From Acidisphaera sp035272265 (GTDB taxonomy: Bacteria > Pseudomonadota > Alphaproteobacteria > Acetobacterales > Acetobacteraceae), in assembly GCA_035272265.1 (NCBI GenBank), contig DATEQV010000117.1, forward strand, positions 1 to 15,570: a DNA stretch of 15,570 nucleotides, written 5' to 3'. The first letter of the stretch is position 1, and every line of letters begins with the position of its first letter. This document shows positions 1-5,908 of this stretch, piece by piece. The translations under genes were made by a program, and so were the position numbers. Below the pieces are notes generated by a model. The model saw nothing but the letters and a program-made list of their open reading frames with translations. It had not been told where the DNA came from and ran no database searches.

Positions 1-76
1 ACAGACCGTCGCCGGCCTCGGCCTTCGTGGCCGTCGCGGCGCCTGGGCGGGCGAGGGTCGAGACGTCGGAATCCAT
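1..76 (-). CDS. 5' end of a minus-strand gene, possibly treS (partial)
   Basis: An ATG at 76 opens a frame running off the left edge of the window; its 25 visible residues begin MDSDVSTLARPG. It starts 41 bases after the glgE stop on the same strand, so it probably belongs to the same transcript. GlgE genes are often followed by trehalose synthase (treS) or other glucan-pathway genes, and TreS proteins often have a short variable N-terminus, so treS is a contextual guess. The visible part holds no diagnostic motif, and the ribosome binding site is weak (GCGAG about 7 bases before ATG), so even the start is uncertain. Confidence 0.35.
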   Translation of the reverse strand, partial: MDSDVSTLARPGAATATKAEAGDGL

Positions 77-117
77 GTCGTGCTCGCGCAGGGTCGATGC
101 CGGAGGCAGCGTGGCCG

Positions 118-3100
118 TCACGCGACCGGACGCGCGCGCCAGACCATGAACGGCCGGTCGGGGGTCAGTGCCAGCCGCTGGATCTTGCCGCGCCAGACGG
201 TCATCTCGCCGGTCATCAGCTCCTCCATCTGCAACGCCGCATCGTCGGGCAGGCCCCAACGCCACAATGGCGCCTCGCAGTCGCAGCTCTGCGCGTTGCG
301 GGGATCGAGGCTCACCGCCACCAGTATCACATTCGACCGGTCCGGCGTCGCCTTCTCATACCACATGACCGCCTCGTTCCAGGCGTTGAGAAACGTCACG
401 TTCAGGTGGGTCTGCAAGGCCGGGTTCTCGCGGCGGGTCCGGTTGAGCAACGCCACGTCGGCGACGATGTTCCCGGGCCGGTTCCAGTCCCAGGCGCGCA
501 GCTGGTATTTCTCGCTGTCCAGATACTCCTCGCGGCCGGGCAGGGGGGTCGCCTCGCACAGTTCGAACCCGTTGTAGGCGCCCCACAGTCCCGACAGGGT
601 CGTCGCCAGCGCTGCCCGGATCAGGTGCGCGGGCCGGCCGCCGGTCTGCAGGAACACCGGGTTGATGTCGGGCGTGTTGACGAACAGATGCGGCCGGTAG
701 AAGTCGCGCACGGGCGCGGTGGTCAGTTCCGTGAAGTAGGCTTGCAGCTCCGACTTGGTGTCGCGCCACGTGAAGTAGGTGTAGGACTGGCTGAAGCCGA
801 CCTTGCCGAGCCGGTACATCACCTTCGGCCGGGTGAACGCCTCGGCCAGGAACACCGCGTCGGGGTAGCAGCGCCGCACCTCGGCGATCATCCACTCCCA
901 GAACGGGAACGGCTTGGTGTGCGGATTGTCCACCCGGAACAGCCGCACGCCCTGCTGGCACCAGAACAGGACCACGTTGGCGAGCGCGATCCACAACGAA
1001 GGCTGCGCGCCCGCCGTGTAGAAGTCGACGTTGACGATGTCCTCGTATTTCTTGGGCGGGTTCTCCGCGTATCTGAGCGACCCGTCGGGTCGCCAGTCGT
1101 ACCAGTCCTTGTGCTCCTTCAGCCAGGGATGGTCGGGCGAGCACTGGATGGCGAAGTCGATCGCGATCGATATGCCGTGGCCCGCGGCTGCGTCGATCAG
1201 CCGGCGGAAATCGTCCAGCGTGCCGAGTGCCGGGTTGATCGCGTCATGCCCGCCCTCGGCGGAGCCGATCGCATACGGGCTGCCCGGATCGCTCGGCTCG
1301 GGGCGCAGGCTGTTGTTGCGCCCTTTCTTGTTGGTGCTGCCGACCGGGTGGACCGGCGGGAAGTACAGCACGTCGAATCCCATGTCGCGCACGCGCGGCA
1401 GGTGGCGGATGACGTCGTCGAACGTGCCGTGCCGCTTCGGATCGTCGCTCAGCGAGCGCGGAAACACCTCGTACCAGCTGGCGAACTCGGCCTCCGGCGG
1501 GTCGGCGACGACCGGCAGCGCCGGCTCGTGGCGCACGCGGAACGGCTTGCGGTCCGCCGCCGCCATCTGCTCCGCCACGTCCTCGGACAGCAGCAGCGCG
1601 CGCCGCTCGTCGTCCGCCATCTCGCTCAGCCGCGCGTCCAGGCGCGGCAACGCCGCGCGCTCAGGCCCTCGCGCGTCGGCCGCCGCGCGCCGCACGAGGT
1701 CGCAGCCTTCGATCAGTTCGATATGCGTATCCACGCCGGCCGCGTGCTTCTTGCCGACCTCGTCGCGCCAGCTGCCGAAGGCGTCGTACCACGCCTCGAC
1801 GGTGAACTCGTAGCGCCCGAGGGCGGCCAGCGCGAATTCGCCCGTCCAGCGGTCGTTGCCGAGCGGACGCATCCGCGTCTCCTGCCACGCGGCCTCGCCG
1901 TCGCGGCGCCATAGCAGGGCGGCGGCGAACACGTGGTGGCCGTCGTAGATGACGTCCGCCTCCACGACCACGCGGTCGCCGACGATGCGCTTGGCGGGAA
2001 ACCGGCCGCCCTCGACCGACGGCGTGATCGCCTCGATGCCGATGCGCGGGGCCTTGCAGGCGGCCACCGCGCCCGGCGTCAGGTCGCGCGGCGTCTGGGC
2101 CAGGCTCGGCGCCGGCTTGCCGCGCAGCTCCAGCACCGCGCCCACGTCCAGTACGACCGTCTCGCCCGGCTGCACCGTTCGGCCGTCCTCGGCCTGCAAC
2201 GCCCCGAGGACCATGCCGCCATGCGCGAGCAGCCGGCCCGCCTCGATCCGCGTCCGGCGCCGCAGGCTGGCATTGGCGAGCACCACGCGGGCGTTGCGCG
2301 CCAGGCGCGGTTCGGGCGCATCGGTGCGCAGCACGGCGATCGTGTCTTCGCCCGGCGCGGTCAGCAGGCGCAATCCGGCGCCGTCCGCCGCCTCGCAGGT
2401 GCGGTTGGCGCGGATGATCGCCTCGCTCAGGTCGTAGGCGGGATGCGCCGCGAGGCTCTCCCAGTCGGAAGGCCGGTCGTGCGCCGGATCGAGCACCGCG
2501 CAGGCGCCGTACTCGTAGCCCATCGGCAGCATCCAACCCGATCCGATCGCCGCGGCGAACGCGACCGCGCGGCGTGCTTCCGCCTCGTCCGCCGGCGCGG
2601 CGGTCGCGAACGGCGCGGCGGTTGCTGCCACGATCGCGCCGTGGCGGCGCAGCGCGGCCACCTCCTGCCAGAACCAGCCGGCGCGGAAATCCCACCACGG
2701 CAGCGAGCCGAACAGGTACCCGAACGACGGCAGCGCGTCGCGCGCGGCGGCCGACATCCCCGGTGTCCACGCGAACAGGTCCGCGCCTTTCAGCTGCGCC
2801 AGGATCGCCGCCGCGGCGGCGCTCACGCTGTGCAGCCCGAGCAGGCGAAAGCCGGACACGCCGGCCGCCGCGAGCGAGGTCAGCCGCGCCGACCACCATG
2901 CGGTGAAATCCGGCAGGTCACCGCGCGCCGATGCGATGCCGGCCTGCGCGATGCGGCGCGGATCGAGCAACTCGCCGGCGCCGGGTGCCGCGAACAGGTC
3001 CGGACGCGTGCGCGCGAGCGCCGAGTCTTCGCCGATGCGGTCGAGCACCACGTCGAGCAGCAGCGACAGTCCGTGCGAGCGGCACGCCTGCGCAATTCTT

Positions 3101-3366
3101 GCGATCCCGTCATGTGCGCGCATCCCCGGCGCGATCCGCGGATCGAGCACGTCCGGGTCGGCGGTCACGTTCAGGCTGCCGCCGGAAGATGCGGCGAACG
3201 GCGGCGCGATCAGGACGTGGTTGAAACCGAGTTTCGTGATTCGATCGAAATGCGCCCCCCACCCTTCCAGCGGTCCCGCCAGCAGCGGATGCAGGAAATA
3301 GATTCGGGGGGCGACGGAAGTCTCGCGCGACGCGATCGTGGGCGCCTGGGCGAGCGTCGTGTCCAT
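118..3366 (-). CDS. glgE: GlgE: alpha-1,4-glucan:maltose-1-phosphate maltosyltransferase with extra N-terminal GH13-like half
   Basis: Cytoplasmic GH13_3 enzyme that transfers maltosyl units from maltose-1-phosphate to alpha-1,4-glucans in the TreS/Pep2/GlgE/GlgB route from trehalose to glucan. The 1082-residue protein is well above the roughly 660-700 residues of a stand-alone GlgE. Residues about 441-1082 are the GlgE part: an N/S domain starting at RIGIEAITPSVEGGRFPAKR, then a catalytic barrel with WYEVFPRS (631-638), nucleophile D813 in FRVDNPHTKP, acid/base E842 in FLAEAFTRP and D900 in NTPDINP. Residues about 21-415 resemble a second GH13 barrel (GYEYGA at 283-288), but the expected nucleophile motif reads GFRLLG (172-177), with no Asp, so this half looks non-catalytic. 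The ATG at 3366 has AGGAGA 8 bases upstream. The identity of the C-terminal half is secure; the role of the N-terminal half is unknown. Confidence 0.95.
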   Translation of the reverse strand: MDTTLAQAPTIASRETSVAPRIYFLHPLLAGPLEGWGAHFDRITKLGFNHVLIAPPFAASSGGSLNVTADPDVLDPRIAPGMRAHDGIARIAQACRSHGLSLLLDVVLDRIGEDSALARTRPDLFAAPGAGELLDPRRIAQAGIASARGDLPDFTAWWSARLTSLAAAGVSGFRLLGLHSVSAAAAAILAQLKGADLFAWTPGMSAAARDALPSFGYLFGSLPWWDFRAGWFWQEVAALRRHGAIVAATAAPFATAAPADEAEARRAVAFAAAIGSGWMLPMGYEYGACAVLDPAHDRPSDWESLAAHPAYDLSEAIIRANRTCEAADGAGLRLLTAPGEDTIAVLRTDAPEPRLARNARVVLANASLRRRTRIEAGRLLAHGGMVLGALQAEDGRTVQPGETVVLDVGAVLELRGKPAPSLAQTPRDLTPGAVAACKAPRIGIEAITPSVEGGRFPAKRIVGDRVVVEADVIYDGHHVFAAALLWRRDGEAAWQETRMRPLGNDRWTGEFALAALGRYEFTVEAWYDAFGSWRDEVGKKHAAGVDTHIELIEGCDLVRRAAADARGPERAALPRLDARLSEMADDERRALLLSEDVAEQMAAADRKPFRVRHEPALPVVADPPEAEFASWYEVFPRSLSDDPKRHGTFDDVIRHLPRVRDMGFDVLYFPPVHPVGSTNKKGRNNSLRPEPSDPGSPYAIGSAEGGHDAINPALGTLDDFRRLIDAAAGHGISIAIDFAIQCSPDHPWLKEHKDWYDWRPDGSLRYAENPPKKYEDIVNVDFYTAGAQPSLWIALANVVLFWCQQGVRLFRVDNPHTKPFPFWEWMIAEVRRCYPDAVFLAEAFTRPKVMYRLGKVGFSQSYTYFTWRDTKSELQAYFTELTTAPVRDFYRPHLFVNTPDINPVFLQTGGRPAHLIRAALATTLSGLWGAYNGFELCEATPLPGREEYLDSEKYQLRAWDWNRPGNIVADVALLNRTRRENPALQTHLNVTFLNAWNEAVMWYEKATPDRSNVILVAVSLDPRNAQSCDCEAPLWRWGLPDDAALQMEELMTGEMTVWRGKIQRLALTPDRPFMVWRARPVA

Positions 3367-3442
3367 GCGACGTTCTCCTGAATTCGCACGCGGGTTGGAC
3401 GCGCCGGTGCCGGCGCGGGTTGCAGGCTCGGCGCCGTGCGGC

Positions 3443-3475
3443 CCCGCTCCGAGGTTCCTAGGACCTCGGAGCGGG
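3443..3475 (-). terminator. Hairpin after phyR, likely terminator
   Basis: A perfect 13-bp inverted repeat (3443-3455 with 3463-3475) surrounds the 7-base loop TCCTAGG. It starts 14 bases after the phyR stop and lies before the glgE start, both on the minus strand. No run of T follows on the minus strand, so it is not a textbook intrinsic terminator; it could also protect transcript ends or attenuate read-through from phyR into glgE. Confidence 0.5.
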
Positions 3476-3489
3476 CGCGGCCACGGGGC

Positions 3490-4242
3490 TCAGCCCAGCC
3501 GTACCCCGCCGGTGACGGCCTGGTAGGTGGCAATGGCCAGCGTCATCGGTTCGAAGGGCTTGGTGATAACGAACGCCGGCTCGGCTGTCTCGCCCGTCAG
3601 CAGGCGCTCGGGGTAGGCGGTCACGAAGATGACCGGCGCGTAGTGCGTCTGCATGATACGCGAAACCGCGTTGGTGCCGTCGCCGCCCTTGCCGAGGTTG
3701 ATGTCGGCGAGGATCAGACCCGGCCGGGTCCGCTTGGCGATTTCCACCGCCTGCCGTTCGGTGGCCGCAACACCGACCACGCGATGGCCGCAGGCCTGGA
3801 CGAGTTCCTCGATGTCCATCGCTATCACCGGCTCGTCCTCGATGATCAGCACGTCGGTCGCCGCCGCGCTGCGCAGGCGGTCGCGCGCATCGGCGAGCAG
3901 GTGGCTCGCCTCATCGAGGCCGATCGACAGGATCGGTGCGGCGTCTTCGAGCGGCACCTCCTCCAGCGCGGTCAGCAGCAGCAGTTGCCGCTGCAGCGGC
4001 GCCAGCGTCTCCGCCTCCTCGTGCGTCGCCGCGCCTGTGTCCCCGAAGCGCTGCGTGACCTGGCGGTACAGCTCGTCGCGCGCCTTCGGCAACTGCGTGG
4101 CATCGGTCGGGCTGGCCATGATCGCCTTCAGGCTGTCGGCGACCAGCTTGTCGCCGACCTCCTGCGTGCCGGTCAGCGCGCGGGCGTAACGCCGCGCGCC
4201 GGGCAGCGCGCGTATCAGCTCTTCGCGGCGCAGACTGTTCAT
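3490..4242 (-). CDS. phyR: PhyR: general stress response regulator (sigma-like domain plus receiver)
   Basis: Anti-anti-sigma response regulator of the alphaproteobacterial general stress response. When phosphorylated, its sigma-like domain binds NepR and releases the EcfG-type sigma factor. The 250-residue protein has an N-terminal ECF-sigma-like domain (about 1-125) and a C-terminal receiver (about 129-247). The receiver has acidic residues E135/D136, phospho-acceptor D180 in LADINLG, T208 in FVTAYPERLLTG and K228 in ITKPF; the VTAYPERLLTG stretch is typical of PhyR receivers. The ATG at 4242 was chosen because MNSLRREEL matches the usual short lead-in before the first helix and GGGAG lies 10 bases upstream; the frame stays open for another 138 codons upstream, opposite the sigma gene. 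It is divergent from the first sigma gene across only 30 bases. Confidence 0.93.
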   Translation of the reverse strand: MNSLRREELIRALPGARRYARALTGTQEVGDKLVADSLKAIMASPTDATQLPKARDELYRQVTQRFGDTGAATHEEAETLAPLQRQLLLLTALEEVPLEDAAPILSIGLDEASHLLADARDRLRSAAATDVLIIEDEPVIAMDIEELVQACGHRVVGVAATERQAVEIAKRTRPGLILADINLGKGGDGTNAVSRIMQTHYAPVIFVTAYPERLLTGETAEPAFVITKPFEPMTLAIATYQAVTGGVRLG

Positions 4243-4272
4243 CTCAACTCGGCTCCCTGATGCTGCGGGCGC
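4243..4272. promoter_or_regulatory. 30-bp divergent gap between phyR and the first sigma gene
   Basis: Only 30 bases separate the two divergent start codons. The gap contains the phyR ribosome binding site (GGGAG on the minus strand) but is too short for two complete promoters. I found no GGAAC-N16/17-CGTT general stress promoter in it or in about 150 bases on either side. The promoters must therefore lie inside the opposing coding regions, or the sigma gene really starts at the ATG at 4369. Confidence 0.4.
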
Positions 4273-4866
4273 ATGACGACAAAGCACGACCGCCACGTGC
4301 GCCAGCTTCCGGCCCCCGTCCGGCCCGCGCTGGGCGGGCAGGAAGCGGCGGCGCTGCGTCGGCAAATGGCAGATCTGATCCCCGACCTGCGAGCATATGC
4401 CCGCTTCCTTGCCCGCGACCGCGCGGAGGCCGACGACCTGGTGCAAGAAGCCCTTGTGCGCGCACTTGGCAAGCTTGGCACCTTTCAGTCTGGCATGAGC
4501 GTGAAGCCATGGCTGTTCACGGTTCTGCGAAACGCCTTCTTTGAACAGACAAGGCGCCGGCGTATCGAACGCGCCAGCATCGCCGTGGCTGCATCGTCGG
4601 AGGAGCCGTCCATTTCCGCGCAGCAGGAGGATCGGCACACGCTGTCCGATCTTCAACGCTTCGTGTGGCAGCTGCCGTCGCTGCAGCGCGAAGCGCTGGT
4701 CCTGGTGGGCGCCCAGGGGCTCGACTACGAACAGGCCGCAGCGATCTGCGACGTGCCACTCGGCACGATGAAGGCCCGCGTGGCGCGTGCCCGCGCCCGG
4801 ATTCAGCGGATGATGGAAGGCGAACCCGCCACGTCGCGCGATCGTGAGGCCGAGGACGCAACCTGA
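4273..4866 (+). CDS. ECF sigma factor, EcfG-like (first of a tandem pair)
   Basis: RNA polymerase sigma factor of the extracytoplasmic-function group, 197 residues. Region 2 spans about 34-100 (DDLVQEALVRAL at 54-65, PWLFTVLRNAFF at 79-90) and region 4 about 128-180 (LPSLQREALVLVGAQGLDYE, then GTMKARVARARARI). These features fit the EcfG (ECF15) class controlled by NepR. About 32 residues precede the usual start of region 2. Their codons have the same high GC at third positions as the rest, so I kept the ATG at 4273, but its ribosome binding site is poor and ATG 4369 is an alternative. The next gene, 49 bases downstream, is a second, clearly different sigma factor. Which of the two is the main EcfG cannot be told from sequence alone. 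Confidence 0.85.
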   Translation: MTTKHDRHVRQLPAPVRPALGGQEAAALRRQMADLIPDLRAYARFLARDRAEADDLVQEALVRALGKLGTFQSGMSVKPWLFTVLRNAFFEQTRRRRIERASIAVAASSEEPSISAQQEDRHTLSDLQRFVWQLPSLQREALVLVGAQGLDYEQAAAICDVPLGTMKARVARARARIQRMMEGEPATSRDREAEDAT

Positions 4867-4915
4867 CTCGGCGCCCGTTCATAGGTGGAGCAGAAGGCAA
4901 CGGAGACCTATCTGC

Positions 4916-5551
4916 ATGTCTGCTGCGAATCCGAGCTTCCACGATCAGATCGTCGATATCCTTCCCAAGCTCCGCGTCCAGGCCTTGGCTCTGACGCGCA
5001 ATCGCGCCGCCGCCGAGGACCTCGTGCAGGACGCCATCTGCAACGCGCTGTCCGCCCAGAACAGCTTCATCCCGGGCACGAACTTCGCGGCCTGGATGCA
5101 TCGTATCCTGCGCAACCGCTTCATCTCCAACCTGCGCAAGCGGCGCGAGACCACGGACATCGAGGACGTGCCCGCCGCGTCGTTGTCGACCGATGCCGCG
5201 CATGAGGACCGTCTGGCGCTGAAGGAACTCAGCCACGCGCTGACCCGCCTGCCGGCCGAGCAGCGCGAGGCTCTCCTGATGGTCGTGGTGCATGGCATGA
5301 GCTACGAGGTGCTCGCCGACGCGACCGGCTGTGCAGTGGGCACGGCGAAAAGCCGGGTGTTCCGCGCGCGCCGCCAGCTCGAGGCGTGGCTGATGGGCGA
5401 GCAGCCCCAGGGGCAGCCCCAGGGGCAGCCCCAGGGGCAGCCCAAGGCCGAGGGCGTTGCCGCGGCGAAGCCGTCCGCCCGCCGCCCGCGCCCGTCCGCG
5501 GACCGGCTGCGCGCGGCGTTCGACGATCCTGCCGACGGCCCGGTGTTGTAG
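4916..5551 (+). CDS. ecfG: ECF sigma factor, EcfG-like (second of a tandem pair), with repeat-bearing tail
   Basis: A second ECF sigma factor of the general stress response type, 211 residues. Region 2 is about 10-77 (AAEDLVQDAICNAL, AAWMHRILRNRFISNLRKRR) and region 4 about 108-158 (LPAEQREALLMVVVHGMSYE, then GTAKSRVFRARRQL). A tail of about 50 residues follows, starting with QPQG repeats (163-176) and ending in a basic, Pro/Ala-rich stretch; most EcfG proteins stop soon after region 4. The ATG at 4916 is preferred over an earlier in-frame start at 4844, which overlaps the first sigma gene, because GGAG sits 10 bases upstream and MSAANPSFHDQIVDILPKLR is a typical EcfG beginning. The ribosome binding site lies within the loop of an ATAGGT/ACCTAT inverted repeat (about 4881-4911). 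nepR follows on the same strand. Confidence 0.88.
   Translation: MSAANPSFHDQIVDILPKLRVQALALTRNRAAAEDLVQDAICNALSAQNSFIPGTNFAAWMHRILRNRFISNLRKRRETTDIEDVPAASLSTDAAHEDRLALKELSHALTRLPAEQREALLMVVVHGMSYEVLADATGCAVGTAKSRVFRARRQLEAWLMGEQPQGQPQGQPQGQPKAEGVAAAKPSARRPRPSADRLRAAFDDPADGPVL
5402..5443 (+). repeat. 12-bp in-frame tandem repeat (3.5 copies) encoding QPQG
   Basis: The unit CAGCCCCAGGGG repeats perfectly three and a half times in the 3' part of the second sigma gene and encodes QPQGQPQGQPQGQP. The period is a multiple of three, so copy-number changes would lengthen or shorten the tail without breaking the frame. Confidence 0.95.
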
Positions 5552-5578
5552 TTTTCACTCGCAATTGAGTAAGTTATC

Positions 5579-5624
5579 GGCCCGTGCTCCGTCACACGGG
5601 GATTTCTGCGACGGGGCACGGGCC
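5579..5624 (+). promoter_or_regulatory. Strong stem-loop just before the nepR ribosome binding site
   Basis: Arms 5579-5593 and 5610-5624 pair over 15 bp with a single G-U wobble around a 16-base loop. The stem ends two bases before the GAGG-containing site that serves nepR (about 5626-5631). There is no T-run after it, which argues against a simple intrinsic terminator. It could set the nepR-to-sigma ratio by attenuation, RNA stability or translation control; these roles are inference. Confidence 0.6.
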
Positions 5625-5638
5625 AGCGAGGCTTTCGG

Positions 5639-5839
5639 ATGAAGCACGTTAACATGGCGCAGCGGAAGGACCGGCCGACTCCCGTGAAGCCCCGCGACTC
5701 GCGGGAGCCGGGGCAGAAGCCGGAGGCTGCGTTCGACCTGTGGCTGAACCGCGGCCTCCATCAGCTGTTCGATGACGTGGCCCGCGAGCCGATCCCCGAG
5801 GAGCTGCTGCGGATCATCGAGGAAGACCGCAACCGCTGA
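5639..5839 (+). CDS. nepR: NepR anti-sigma factor
   Basis: Small cytoplasmic anti-sigma factor that holds EcfG-type sigma factors inactive until PhyR-P displaces them. The 66-residue protein has the family's two-helix core: FDLWLNRGLHQLFDDV (32-47) followed by EPIPEELLRIIEED (50-63). The N-terminal 30 residues are polar and Pro-rich, as expected of the disordered arm in this family. The ATG at 5639 has GAGG seven bases upstream; an in-frame ATG at 5654 is possible. It sits between the second sigma gene and a histidine kinase gene, and NepR genes are commonly next to ecfG and phyR. Confidence 0.92.
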   Translation: MKHVNMAQRKDRPTPVKPRDSREPGQKPEAAFDLWLNRGLHQLFDDVAREPIPEELLRIIEEDRNR

Positions 5840-5868
5840 CGCGCGAGCAACGCGAGTGCTGGGAAGGT

Positions 5869-5884
5869 CGGCGGTGAACCGCCG
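5869..5884 (+). other. Small hairpin between nepR and the kinase gene
   Basis: CGGCGG and CCGCCG form a perfect 6-bp stem closing a TGAA tetraloop in the 69-base gap after nepR. No T-run follows. It may limit read-through or be incidental in such GC-rich DNA. Confidence 0.3.
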
Positions 5885-5908
5885 GCGCCGTTGGGGGTTG
5901 CGCGTTCT

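Noticed and set aside
653..678. GGAAC-N17-CGTG on the plus strand
   Set aside because: It lies inside glgE in antisense orientation with no plus-strand gene downstream, and the last base does not match.
97..3381. Long plus-strand frames of 400-600 codons opposite glgE
   Set aside because: These are Arg/Ala/His-rich shadows typical of high-GC DNA; the minus-strand frame encodes recognisable GlgE motifs.
3428..3457. GGAAC on the minus strand upstream of glgE as a general stress promoter
   Set aside because: The -10 part is CGGC rather than CGTT, and the GGAAC sits inside a perfect hairpin that explains the sequence better.
5560..5573. ACTC/GAGT small dyad after the second sigma gene as an operator
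   Set aside because: Arms of four bases are too short to support a site.
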